A DNA stretch of 64,000 nucleotides from an uncultured Lachnospiraceae bacterium (GTDB lineage: Bacteria > Bacillota > Clostridia > Lachnospirales > Lachnospiraceae). Where the stretch lies: contig CAJTNT010000003.1 of NCBI GenBank assembly GCA_910577785.1, forward strand, positions 428-64,427, written 5' to 3'. The translations under genes and the position numbers were made by a program. Each line of letters begins with the position of its first letter. Positions within the stretch are counted from its first letter, which is position 1. Below, one piece after another: positions 43,701 to 51,753 of this stretch. The notes beneath the pieces were generated by a model. The model did no database searches. It saw nothing but the letters and a program-made list of their open reading frames with translations, and was not told where the DNA came from.

Positions 43701-46237
43701 CCCTGGGACATACCTATCAAAGGGAAAACGTCCTCACAGACGGCGAATTAGATGAAGAAAAATACAAGAATGCCTATCCGGATTACTACAGCCGGACAGA
43801 GGCGTCTTGCAAAGGCGAAGGCACAAAGGGCAAGATTGTCTATACCTGTGCAGAGGTGGGATGCGAAGGAGAAGGCCATACCCTTGAGGTAGAGCTTGCT
43901 GTTCCGGAGCATAAGTGGAAGCCGATGTTTGAAGACGCAAGCTGCCAGGGAAATGCACAGTCTTATGAGGTATGTACGGAATGCGGCAAAGAGACAGCGA
44001 AGACAGACATGGGATCTATGGGCCCAGAGTACCAGCGGGTAGACCATGATTATCAGTTTGTGGAAGCGTTCCGGGAAGCGACCTGCACCCAGAATGGCCT
44101 TGGGAAGTACCAGTGCCCGATGTGCAAGGATGTGAAAAACGAAGTGACCCCGGCGCACCATGCCTATGAGGATGAAAAGCATGAGGTACTCACAGGCGAC
44201 GCCCTTAAGGAAATGGTGGCAGCAAACAAGGTTTCTACAAAAGAAAACACGCAGGCGTCCTGCACCGCAGCAGGCGAGGCAGTGTATACCTGCCTGGTAT
44301 GCGAAGAAAATACAGCGAACAAAGAAAAAACAGTAGAGATCCCGCAGCTTTCACACATCTATGATGAGACAAAGTTCACATGGAAGAGCGAAGAAGGCGA
44401 AAACGGCGGTACGCATTATGACTGCCAGGATGATGTAAAAATATTTACCTGCCAGCAGCTGGGATGCACCCATACCAAGGAAGAGGCAGCTCCCGCAACA
44501 GAGGTCCATGATATCAGTGGGGTTATCGCAACGGTAGAGGAAGCAACCTGTACCCTGCCAAAGCGCGAAGTGAAGATCTGTAATGTATGCAGCGGCGAGG
44601 CAGAGCGGAACACAGTGGAAGGGGATGGGGCAGCGCCTGCCCTTGGCCACGCTTTCCAGAAGATGGAAAACGGCCAGCCCGTCCTGGATGCGAATGGAAA
44701 GATTGTGCTTGTAGATGATGTGGATACGAATCCGCTGGTTCAGGCAGAAGGCGAATTGCCAACCTGTATCAAGGGCAGTAAACGTACCTATACCTGCAAG
44801 CGCTGTGCGGCAAACCCAGAGGCAGACAACAGCGTTACCGTAGACGTTCCGCCAACAGGGCATGACAAGGAAGAGAAGTATATCGCAGCAACTTGTGAAG
44901 CCCCAGGCAAGATTATCATGGTATGCAAGAATAATGCCACGGAGAGGTTCCCAGACGAAGACCAGGTTCTGACGGATGCCCAGGGCAATGTTTTAGATCC
45001 CGCCCTTGGCCATGACGAAGAGAACGTTGCAGAAGTAAAGTCCACCTGTAAGACGAAGGGGCATACAGCAGGCGTAAGGTGTAAGCGTGCAGGATGCCAG
45101 AAGGTATTGAACGGAATCGAAGAACTTCCGTTGGATCCAGATAACCATGAGTGGGAAGAGGATTTGGAACATTCTACGGCGCCAAACTGTAAAGATGGGA
45201 TAGACGGTAAAGCTGCATTTACATGTTATCACGAAGATACAGATGAAACTTTTACAGATGAAAAAACCGTAACCGCAGAGCATAAGTATGGGTCGGAAAC
45301 TATTTCCGATGATGGCATGTACATCATCCATACCTGTGTGAACGTATGTAACGGTGAAGTATGCGGGCATACAGAAAATCTCAAGCTGATGTACGGGTTT
45401 GTTGAGTGTACGAATGAAGATTGCGAGTCTTACGGAAAGATTGTGGAAGCCGATGAAATCCCAAGAAAAGCTCCCACCTGTACGGAACAGGGCGCAACCA
45501 AAGGCCTGGCATGCCCGGATTGCGGGACTGTATTTGAGGGATGTGAAGAGATTGCGATGATACCGCATACCCTTACCTGGGTGACCAAGCTGGAAGCGAC
45601 CTGCGGCAAGGCGGGATCAGAAATCCAGCACTGCAGTGTTTGCGACAACGATATCGGTGAGGCAAGGGCAATCCCGGCAACCGGCATCCATACCTACGAG
45701 TCAGAGGTTCAGGATCCCGACTGTGAGCATCCGTTCCGGCTTAGCTTTACCTGCAAGGATTGCGGACAGGAAGATCCGGAGAGGCCAACCGAAGAAATAG
45801 GCGCGCCCCTTGGCCATAATTTTGTCAACGGCGTATGCGCCAATGGCTGTGGGAAACACCAGGTTGAGGCCAGCACCAGCATGTCAGCCTTTGTGGATAC
45901 CAAAAATAAAGTGCGGATCACCGCGCTTACAAAAGTAAATGACAAGCAGCTGAAAATCGTGGAGATGGGTCTTTTGTATGCTACAGATGGCAACGCACAT
46001 AGCGAAAATGATATGGTGTGGTATGCAGGGGCCAGCAGTGGAGCCGTGAAGAAGAAAATCCTTGGCGACACAACGAAAGACGGTGTATACATGGACATTG
46101 GCGTTGGCAGCCTGGTGACCAGGGAACTCTATGGCAGAGCCTATGTTGTCACAGAGGATGAAAACGGCAAGCAGTCCATTGCCTATGGCGAATTAATCAA
46201 AGGCACATTCCAAGAGCTGAACGCACAAGGTAAGTAA
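40742..46237 (+). CDS. Giant secreted Cys-rich repeat protein
   Basis: An 1831-residue exported protein. Residues 1-30 are a signal peptide (lysine-rich start, hydrophobic core, cut near G-F-A-A). After a Glu/Ala-rich linker, about residues 77-1690 consist of roughly 28 repeats built as x-A-T-C-(x4-6)-G-(x)-Y-(x)-C-x-x-C, usually followed by G-H-T-Y or H-x-W, a module common in surface proteins of gut Clostridia. A higher-order duplication is visible: 42770-43705 and 43706-44644 encode two diverged copies of a 312/313-residue block. The last 140 residues form a Cys-poor domain. No LPXTG, membrane anchor or enzyme motif is seen. ATG 40742 lies 12 nt after AGGAAGGAG, rather far; ATG 40712 has no ribosome site. 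Metal binding by the CxxC pairs or adhesion are possible but unproven roles. Confidence 0.85.
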   Translation: MNSKKIKRILSVALSLSMVLSTNLTGFAAGMDVPAEEAAVVAEDAESPIEEAPVAEGAGTSSEEAAGAAEGAETPPECEEDKHDWEILETIRPATCSQKGAYKVKCKICSKEDYSSTPRIGHTYELEDFVEVTQADIDAGTAPEGAVVNTVITKEPSCSEAGAKKHICGTCAEGVDGHESAPVAIETLPHTWEVTERHVNATCTENGYFYKKCQNCDAETDKRDDPDAPRLYHTYEEEAGTAYDPEASIDEKIDGDCTQEHDVTYTCQRTECGHTETGKIRHEAHVDGASVSEEATCEYPAMEYTPCTREGCSVRRNTHEVEGSTKLYHTYEEGAGGDYDLESSITKNQPATCEADGEVIYTCQRAGCTEENSQHHTKTLTSPRLGHDYTSENATSEVTKEPTCKEEGIRTIHCGNDPAHTTTEPIGKSGHTWTDVPQKDATCGENGLEAYTWCPVCEKYKDDVQPDEIPSDPTKHVYNGTPIVYKPATCTENGIGKYVCTVCAKSSIFGTIPAMHAYQMLDKDGNVVVNEEFAGDAESNSTVTGTDAGCLTKGYKTFTCGKCEAGTPGKTYSLTINALGHDYDEGAVTTPPTCVDKGVKTFTCKRAGCTDLTKGHSYTEDVDATGEHTFVEGTVPATCTEPQKTGSACSVCHAEDPDNPPVVDEDADGNPVAPALGHTYEDAKYQIDGEINDEAYAADYPECFSKVEATCANGGRAETKTYTCARKGCTGEGHTKVVAGEVPEHQWTPMSEDATCEHAFYTYEKCSVCQEETDPEYHPELGPQKDHNYVLQTPALKPATCTANGIGQYQCSMCQNVKNQVIPAHHAYEGEDHKVLTGSALQEMVDAKRVSIATTAEATCAAAGEAVYTCSDCPEGTTGKEKTVVLAKLTHIYDAGRWKSEIEGGQHYGCVDDIKVQTCTVGNCKAEFEGHTIETPEEATLEHDIDGVTETVQPATCTTAKSLVKICKTCGQAAEVKEATGDDAQAALGHTYQRENVLTDGELDEEKYKNAYPDYYSRTEASCKGEGTKGKIVYTCAEVGCEGEGHTLEVELAVPEHKWKPMFEDASCQGNAQSYEVCTECGKETAKTDMGSMGPEYQRVDHDYQFVEAFREATCTQNGLGKYQCPMCKDVKNEVTPAHHAYEDEKHEVLTGDALKEMVAANKVSTKENTQASCTAAGEAVYTCLVCEENTANKEKTVEIPQLSHIYDETKFTWKSEEGENGGTHYDCQDDVKIFTCQQLGCTHTKEEAAPATEVHDISGVIATVEEATCTLPKREVKICNVCSGEAERNTVEGDGAAPALGHAFQKMENGQPVLDANGKIVLVDDVDTNPLVQAEGELPTCIKGSKRTYTCKRCAANPEADNSVTVDVPPTGHDKEEKYIAATCEAPGKIIMVCKNNATERFPDEDQVLTDAQGNVLDPALGHDEENVAEVKSTCKTKGHTAGVRCKRAGCQKVLNGIEELPLDPDNHEWEEDLEHSTAPNCKDGIDGKAAFTCYHEDTDETFTDEKTVTAEHKYGSETISDDGMYIIHTCVNVCNGEVCGHTENLKLMYGFVECTNEDCESYGKIVEADEIPRKAPTCTEQGATKGLACPDCGTVFEGCEEIAMIPHTLTWVTKLEATCGKAGSEIQHCSVCDNDIGEARAIPATGIHTYESEVQDPDCEHPFRLSFTCKDCGQEDPERPTEEIGAPLGHNFVNGVCANGCGKHQVEASTSMSAFVDTKNKVRITALTKVNDKQLKIVEMGLLYATDGNAHSENDMVWYAGASSGAVKKKILGDTTKDGVYMDIGVGSLVTRELYGRAYVVTEDENGKQSIAYGELIKGTFQELNAQGK

Positions 46238-46378
46238 GCCCAGCCATAAGCAAGAGTAACCGCAGCAATAAGAAACATAGGATTCACAGGTAATGTTGGA
46301 AAGCGCAGAGCCGCCCCTGCCGGAGGCATATCCTGGCAGGGAGGCTGCGCACCGTAAATGGAAGGTGAAGATGCAGTC

Positions 46379-46969
46379 ATGTATAAAATATCACGGGTAT
46401 TTTTCCTGGGCGTTTTTTTAAGCATTTCCCTTACCGCATGCAGCAGCGCCGGCTCGCAGAACCTGTCTGGCTCCCCTGCTTCCCAGGGAAATGCCAACGC
46501 CTCAGAAACGCAAGGCGTATCTGGCAGCGAGGAAAGTCAAGAGGAACAGGGCAAGAGGGATAAACAGGCCCAGGAACCGCTGTTAGGCGCGGACGCCACA
46601 GATGAAGAACTGTTGGAGCTGCTGGGGGATGAGGTCAACCTTGTCACCGATGGCAGTTATATTGAGCTGATTTCAGACTTTAAAAAACATACAGAGAATT
46701 ATTCCGGCAAAATCTACCAAATAGAAGGGGCATACCACATGGAAGATGGCATCCCCTATATCACCAGGACGATTGTGGACGGCGATGAGAAGTCTGTCCA
46801 GGGCATGCCCCTGAAATATTTGCCCTCAGAACCCCAGGAAGGCGACTGGATCCAAGTAACCGGCGTAATCAATGAGGGGGAAATCGGGGGAGAGACGATG
46901 GCCTTGCTGGAGGTAGTAATCCTAAAGCCCCTAAAAGAGCAGGGCCAGGCAGAGCTTTCCGCAAGCTGA
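46379..46969 (+). CDS. Small lipoprotein, OB-like domain
   Basis: A 196-residue lipoprotein: the signal peptide ends in the lipobox S-L-T-A-C, with the lipidated cysteine at residue 21, followed by a Ser/Gly/Glu-rich linker to about residue 85. The C-terminal domain (about 105-185, including YSGKIYQIEGAYHMEDGIPY and QEGDWIQVTGVINEGEIGG) has the alternating beta pattern of an OB-like fold. I do not recognise a named family. ATG 46379 follows GGAAGGTGAAG; ATG 46358 upstream lacks a site. It lies 141 nt after the giant protein gene and directly before a 33-codon peptide gene, suggesting a common unit. Confidence 0.75.
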   Translation: MYKISRVFFLGVFLSISLTACSSAGSQNLSGSPASQGNANASETQGVSGSEESQEEQGKRDKQAQEPLLGADATDEELLELLGDEVNLVTDGSYIELISDFKKHTENYSGKIYQIEGAYHMEDGIPYITRTIVDGDEKSVQGMPLKYLPSEPQEGDWIQVTGVINEGEIGGETMALLEVVILKPLKEQGQAELSAS

Positions 46970-46985
46970 AGGGAGGTGAACCAGC

Positions 46986-47087
46986 ATGAAAGAATATAAA
47001 ACGCCAGAAGTAGAAATTATTTTATTTGATGAAGAAGATATTCTTACGTCCAGCAACTTAGAGGGCGGAGACGAAGACCTTGAGTAA
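46986..47087 (+). CDS. 33-residue acidic peptide gene
   Basis: A short frame from ATG 46986 to TAA, with an excellent ribosome site GGGAGGTG (46971-46978) 7 nt upstream. The product begins MKEYKTPEVEIILFDEED and ends in a Gly/Glu/Asp tail. The basic start, the K-x-P-x-V/M-E-I-x-x-F/L core and the acidic Ser/Gly-rich tail resemble small proteins often met in Lachnospiraceae, some beside peptide-modification genes; no modification enzyme lies nearby here. No signal peptide and no cysteine. It is 16 nt after the lipoprotein stop, so cotranslated. Function unknown; a peptide precursor is one possibility. Confidence 0.65.
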   Translation: MKEYKTPEVEIILFDEEDILTSSNLEGGDEDLE

Positions 47088-47231
47088 ATCTTAGGGCTAG
47101 TGTGGCGTCATACTGCCAATTTAAGAGACGAAGGCGAAAAAGATTCTATTTTGCTTTCTAAGGATTGGTTTACACAGAATTAGTTTCTGCGGATGGTGCT
47201 TACAAAGGATTAGAAAAATATATTATTTCAT

Positions 47232-47299
47232 AAAATGCCAGATCTCACCAAAAGCCAGTGCTGATGCATAGGCTTTGGCAGAGGTCTGGCATTTTGTTA
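47232..47299 (+). terminator. Terminator after the peptide gene
   Basis: The 25-nt arms 47232-47256 and 47271-47295 form a long stem with a few mismatches, starting AAAATGCCAGA and ending TCTGGCATTTT, with a T-rich end. It closes the giant protein-lipoprotein-peptide unit. The stretch 47088-47231 holds nothing recognisable. Confidence 0.8.
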
Positions 47300-47360
47300 T
47301 GTATCTTTGTGGAGGCATGGGAACAAAAACCTGGCCATATTCAAAATTTGAATCATATGC

Positions 47361-47413
47361 TTGACATTTCAGTTCATTTGCAATAAACTAGAACCAGTTC
47401 ATTAGTAATAAAC
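47361..47413 (+). promoter_or_regulatory. blaI-M56 promoter with two BlaI-type operators
   Basis: TTGACA (47361-47366), 17-bp spacer, TAAACT (47384-47389). Two 17-bp dyads of the form GTTCATT-N3-AATAAAC lie at 47372-47388 (in spacer and -10) and 47397-47413 (after the start point), with a 25-bp centre-to-centre spacing. This is the layout of autoregulated BlaI/MecI promoters. Confidence 0.8.
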
Positions 47414-47427
47414 AAGGAGGTATCCCA

Positions 47428-47796
47428 ATGCTTAACACAAATTTAGGCTCCATTGAGGCTCATTTTGCAGACTTGATCTGGCAGAACCAGCCCATCCATT
47501 CCCGAGAACTGGCCAAACTCTGCGCAGAAGAGCTAAACTGGAAGCGCCCTACGGCCTACAATGTGCTGCGCAAGCTCTGTGAAAAAGGCATTTTTCAGAA
47601 CAATAACGGCATCGTATCTTCCTGCATCAGCCGCCAGGAATTCTATGCCATCCGTGGCGAGCATTTGGTGGAAGAAGCCTTCGATGGTTCGCTGCCGGCT
47701 TTTGTCGCCGCCTTTACCGCCCATAAGAAGCTGTCCGAACAGGAAATTCAGGAACTGACCGACATTATCCATCAGGGAAGGAGTGAGCGCCTATGA
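47428..47796 (+). CDS. BlaI/MecI/CopY-family repressor
   Basis: A 122-residue winged-helix repressor: HFADLIWQNQPIHSRELAKL, then NWKRPTAYNVLRKLCEKGIF (recognition helix, about residues 36-55), and a C-terminal helical dimerisation part (SLPAFVAAFTAHKKLSEQEI). In this family the repressor is cleaved when the partner membrane metallopeptidase senses a signal. AAGGAGG precedes ATG 47428. It overlaps the M56 gene by 4 nt, and two dyads at its own promoter fit autoregulation. Confidence 0.92.
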   Translation: MLNTNLGSIEAHFADLIWQNQPIHSRELAKLCAEELNWKRPTAYNVLRKLCEKGIFQNNNGIVSSCISRQEFYAIRGEHLVEEAFDGSLPAFVAAFTAHKKLSEQEIQELTDIIHQGRSERL

Positions 47797-50753
47797 TTCT
47801 TTTACAGGAAATTTTCTTGAAGGTATTCAATATGAGCCTTACGGCCAGTATAGCCATCCTGGCTGTTATGCTTTTGCGCTTTTTGATCCACAAAGCCCCG
47901 AAACAGTATTCTTACCTGCTCTGGGGCATTGTGCTGTTCCGCCTGTTATGCCCCATATCCTTCCAGGCTCCGTTTTCCCTGCTGAACTTCACAGGCATAT
48001 CTGCAAATGGTATCGGCGAAATGGAGTATGCATCGCAATCTGGCATCGCAGGCGCACAGACGCAGACGCCTGTAGAAGCTGGGAGCCAGAAAGGGCTGCC
48101 GTCTGTCGGTTCTGCGGATGGCATTACCAACCGCAGCAAAGCGGGTGAGCCTTCTGCAGACGGCATTGCCAACCACAGCAAAACGGGTGGGGCTTCTGCC
48201 GTAGGCATTTCCAACAGCAGGAAAGCGGGCGGAGCAACGGCATCTTTTTTTGGCTCCGCAGACGCTCTGCCCGAACCCCTGTCTGTGCCAGAAGCAGATT
48301 TATCTAGGAGTTCTGATATGCGGCACAGCCAGCCCCTTGCGGTATGCTCTATGGTCTGGCTTCTGGGAATTGCAGCCCTGGGGATATACAGTCTCTGTTC
48401 CTCTATGCGCCTGCGCCGCCAGGTGGCCTGCGCTATCCCCTTACAAGGCAATATTTATCTGGCAGACCATATACCGTCCCCCTTTGCCTTTGGCCTTCTG
48501 CGCCCCAGGATTTACCTGCCCTCATCCGTCCGCGAAAAGGAATGCGGCTACCTGATCCTTCATGAGCAATACCATATCCGCAGGCGGGACTGCCTGGTAA
48601 AGCCGCTGGCTTTCCTTGCTGTGTGCCTGCACTGGATGAATCCGCTGGTATGGCTGGCCTTTGCCCTGGCCATGAAAGACATGGAAATGAGCTGTGATGA
48701 AGCAGTGGTGCAGAGAATGGGGGATGATGTCCGTGCAGAATATGCGGAATCCCTCCTGCGCTTTGCAGTTGGAAGGCAGAGGATTTCTGGCATCCCGCTT
48801 GCGTTTGGGGAAGGGAATGCCAAAGAGCGTATCCGCAATATCATGGGCTGCCAAAAGCCTGCTGCCGCTGTTATCATCCTGGCCTTGCTGACCTGCCTGA
48901 TTGGCGCGGCCTGCCTTGGCACAAACCCGGCCTCCGTGCCCGAGACGCTGGCATGGGCCAAAAATTTGTCTCAGGATGACGTAGCATCGGTTGCGCTGGT
49001 GGCCATGCCCCAGGAGGCTGAGAAGCAGTACCGGCAGTTTTCCCCAGAGGAATGGGAGGGCGTGATAAGCCTGATCCGCCAGTGCCGGGGAAGTTATCTT
49101 ACCAGCCATGAGGATATGGAAGGCGGCAGCATTATCTTCTACCTTACGATGAAGGACGGCACAGAACATGAGGTAGGGAATCTGGGCAATGCTTATCTCT
49201 ATATTGACGGCGACTACTATGATGCAGGCTATGATTGGCTCTCTTCCTGGGGCAAGGAGTATGGGGAAGGGAATGCAAGGCTGCCGGAGGATTTCTATGG
49301 GCAGGGGGAAGATCTGTCCGGGGCATCTGAAAAAGAAAATAGCTCATCGTCTGGCGGCGAATCTGTCAAGGATGGCAACGCCTCATCGTCTGGCGGCGAA
49401 TCTGTCAAGGATGGCAGCGTCTCATCGTCTGGCGGCGAATCTGTCAAGGATGGCAGAGCCTCATCGTCTGGCGGCGTGTCTGGCAGTGAGGAAAGCGCTG
49501 TATATGGTACATTTGGCCGTGTGAGTGTTAGCCAGGAGGCATATTCCGCAATTTGGGAAGCCATTTTGGAACACAATGGAGGCGTTTATGAAGGGACAGA
49601 TAGGTATGATGTAGCCTGCTGCAGCTTTGTCGGTCTGGAAACGGAGCCTGCCGCCGCAGCAGAGTCAGCCGGGGCAGCAGGAAGCGCAAAGCCATGGGTG
49701 ACTTATTATGGATGGGCATACTATGGGGAATATAAAATTTCTGAGGTTGAGATAGAGGAAGTGGGCGCCTCCCATGTACCCGTTGCGCTGACTTTCGCAG
49801 TGGATGAGGATGGATGCCATTCCCTGAAAGAATACTGGGAGCCGTCAGACGGCGCGGATTTTGTGGCGGATATCCGCAGCAAATTTCCGCCATCCATTGT
49901 CGAGGACGGACTGGACAGCCAGAGATTTGTGGAGAGGCAGATCCGGGAATGCTATGCGCAGGCGATTGCATCTACCCAGGCGGACGCGGAGCCGATGGTA
50001 GCGCATCTGCTGGAACATATCTGTGATGCTTCCAGCGCCTTGGATGCTTCTGATTCCTCGCTCCTTCCTGCTTCCTCCAACCCAGGGGACTATATTGAAG
50101 CCCATATTGCAGAATACCGTAAGCTGCACTACTTGGGGGATGAAACTTTGAAATACTGCCTGAAGCGCTTCGCGCAGGGCGGGGAGGAGGGCCTGGAAGG
50201 CCATATTATGGCGCGCGCCTGTGAAAGGATTCTGGAGGAGAGATGGAAAATGCCCATCGAAGCTTCTGCGGCAGCCACGGGGCAGGAATGGTATGACGCC
50301 CTGAAGGCACAGGTAGACGGTTGGGAGGAGCGGCCGATTGCAGCAGAAGAAGAGATTCCCCTGTCCATCCTTAAAATCGGCATTCCCGTGCAGGTTGCAG
50401 GAGGCACAGGCTGGGCGCGGGAGCGCAAGGCAGTGCCGTCCGAAGAAAACCACCTGAAAATACAGTATCATGATAATGTTCTGGAAGCACAATGTACCTT
50501 ATGGGCAGCAAAAGACAGCGAATTGGGCCTGCCTGCCATAGAATACGACCCTTCCAAAGAGGAAACCTGGGGAGCGGAAGACGCGTCCGGGCGGATGGTC
50601 ACCGTCAGGGTACAGCATGCCAAAGGGCAGGCGCTGGCCAGCTGGGAGCATGGAGATTATAAATTTGCCATTTCGGCAGATGTGCCAGACAGCCAGGCAG
50701 ATACTGCCCCTGTCCCCAAAATGGCATTGGAGATTGTAAGGCAGCTGGAATAG
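47793..50753 (+). CDS. M56 (BlaR1-like) membrane metallopeptidase with large extracellular part
   Basis: A 986-residue sensor-type protease. Membrane helices lie near residues 12-32, 38-57, 185-205 and 275-297; the zinc motif HEQYH is at 257-261, and DMEMSCDEAV follows (about 300), as in BlaR1/MecR1. After another helix near 355-375 comes a 600-residue extracellular region without the penicillin-binding signature of BlaR1. It contains a 13-residue tandem repeat (SSSGGESVKDG-type, residues about 518-562); an earlier linker has repeats of the N-R/H-S-K-x-G type (about residues 112-145). The signal is unknown, perhaps not a beta-lactam. Translation is coupled to blaI by ATGA. Confidence 0.9.
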   Translation: MILLQEIFLKVFNMSLTASIAILAVMLLRFLIHKAPKQYSYLLWGIVLFRLLCPISFQAPFSLLNFTGISANGIGEMEYASQSGIAGAQTQTPVEAGSQKGLPSVGSADGITNRSKAGEPSADGIANHSKTGGASAVGISNSRKAGGATASFFGSADALPEPLSVPEADLSRSSDMRHSQPLAVCSMVWLLGIAALGIYSLCSSMRLRRQVACAIPLQGNIYLADHIPSPFAFGLLRPRIYLPSSVREKECGYLILHEQYHIRRRDCLVKPLAFLAVCLHWMNPLVWLAFALAMKDMEMSCDEAVVQRMGDDVRAEYAESLLRFAVGRQRISGIPLAFGEGNAKERIRNIMGCQKPAAAVIILALLTCLIGAACLGTNPASVPETLAWAKNLSQDDVASVALVAMPQEAEKQYRQFSPEEWEGVISLIRQCRGSYLTSHEDMEGGSIIFYLTMKDGTEHEVGNLGNAYLYIDGDYYDAGYDWLSSWGKEYGEGNARLPEDFYGQGEDLSGASEKENSSSSGGESVKDGNASSSGGESVKDGSVSSSGGESVKDGRASSSGGVSGSEESAVYGTFGRVSVSQEAYSAIWEAILEHNGGVYEGTDRYDVACCSFVGLETEPAAAAESAGAAGSAKPWVTYYGWAYYGEYKISEVEIEEVGASHVPVALTFAVDEDGCHSLKEYWEPSDGADFVADIRSKFPPSIVEDGLDSQRFVERQIRECYAQAIASTQADAEPMVAHLLEHICDASSALDASDSSLLPASSNPGDYIEAHIAEYRKLHYLGDETLKYCLKRFAQGGEEGLEGHIMARACERILEERWKMPIEASAAATGQEWYDALKAQVDGWEERPIAAEEEIPLSILKIGIPVQVAGGTGWARERKAVPSEENHLKIQYHDNVLEAQCTLWAAKDSELGLPAIEYDPSKEETWGAEDASGRMVTVRVQHAKGQALASWEHGDYKFAISADVPDSQADTAPVPKMALEIVRQLE
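49344..49476 (+). repeat. 39-bp coding tandem repeat, 3.4 copies
   Basis: Units at 49344-49382, 49383-49421 and 49422-49460, plus a partial fourth, nearly identical in DNA. Each encodes 13 residues with core SSSGGESVKDG. Near-identity at DNA level implies recent expansion and likely length variation among strains. It links the membrane protease to its outer domain. Confidence 0.9.
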
Positions 50754-50923
50754 GCAAGTTTTACGCCAGCGGATTCTATGGCATTGCAGAATTCGGCGGA
50801 AATTTTAGAATTAGGGGTAAAAACCTTTTGGCAGTAAAGCCATAGCTTCAATATCCTAAGTGGATAAGCAGAGGCAGCACGTCATACACAGAAGAAGTTC
50901 AGCGATATTTGCTGAAAACATCC

Positions 50924-50961
50924 ATTGACTCCCTTCCCAAAAACGGTCAATTGGGTATAAT
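50924..50961 (+). promoter_or_regulatory. Possible tetR promoter and operator
   Basis: TATAAT (50956-50961) lies 38 nt before the tetR start; the -35 position (TTCCCA, 50933-50938) is poor. A dyad ATTGAC (50924-50929)/GTCAAT (50946-50951) spans the -35 region and could be the operator of the TetR protein. Confidence 0.4.
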
Positions 50962-50998
50962 AGGAGTTAGGAGCTGTTAAGAAAGGGGGCGGCGGTTT

Positions 50999-51610
50999 GT
51001 GAATGATAAATTTTTCGGCCTGCCAGAAGAGAAACAGGAACGCATCATCCAGGCCGCTTATCGGGTATTTGCGAGGAATACATATAAAAAGAGTCCCATG
51101 CATGAGATTGCAGGCATGGCAGGCATCAGCAAGTCCCTGCTATTCCATTATTTCCGGAATAAACATGAGCTGTATCTGTTCCTGTGGGAGAAATGCGCAA
51201 AAGTTACGATAGATCGTCTGAAGCGTTATGGCTGCTATGATTCCAGGGACTTATTTGAAATGATGCACCGGGGGATGCGGGCAAAATTGCAGATTTTCAG
51301 GGAAAGCCCAGATATGGCTTGCTTTGCCGTGCGGGCGTTTTATGAAAAAGACGAGGCAATCTGCGAGGATATCCAGAAAAGCTACCAGAAATTTTTTGGA
51401 TGGAAAGCACAGAAGGCGCTCCAGGATGTGGATCTGGAGCAGTTTGTGCCGGGCCTGGATCTGCGGATGATGTACCGGGAAATGTGTTGGGCTTCGGAAG
51501 GCTATCTATGGGAAATGCTGCAGCGCGGCGGCCTGGACGTGGATGCGATAGAACGGGATTTTGAGAAGCTTCTGGACTTCTGGAAGTCTATTTATCTGCG
51601 GAGAGATTGA
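50999..51610 (+). CDS. TetR/AcrR-family regulator
   Basis: A 203-residue regulator. The N-terminal helix-turn-helix region (RIIQAAYRVFARNTYKKSPM, then IAGMAGISKSLLFHYFRNK, about residues 15-55) is the TetR signature; the rest is a variable ligand-binding, dimerising domain. GTG 50999 follows AAAGGGGG. The ABC transporter genes follow in the same direction after 143 nt, so it likely controls them and itself. Ligand unknown. Confidence 0.92.
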   Translation: MNDKFFGLPEEKQERIIQAAYRVFARNTYKKSPMHEIAGMAGISKSLLFHYFRNKHELYLFLWEKCAKVTIDRLKRYGCYDSRDLFEMMHRGMRAKLQIFRESPDMACFAVRAFYEKDEAICEDIQKSYQKFFGWKAQKALQDVDLEQFVPGLDLRMMYREMCWASEGYLWEMLQRGGLDVDAIERDFEKLLDFWKSIYLRRD

Positions 51611-51753
51611 ATCAAAAATTCCGCTGTAAGCAACAGGTTTTTGGCTCCCGCAGGAACAAAGAAAGCAGGGCAAACAGCCTGGAAGCCTGTCCTGCTGTGG
51701 ATGAAGTGAAAAAGAAAGCAGGATCTGAAATCCTGTGGAAGGAGTGAAAAACA

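Noticed and set aside
49344..49476. CRISPR-like look of evenly spaced repeats
   Set aside because: The units are contiguous 39-bp in-frame coding repeats with no unique spacers. No CRISPR array or cas gene is seen in the window.
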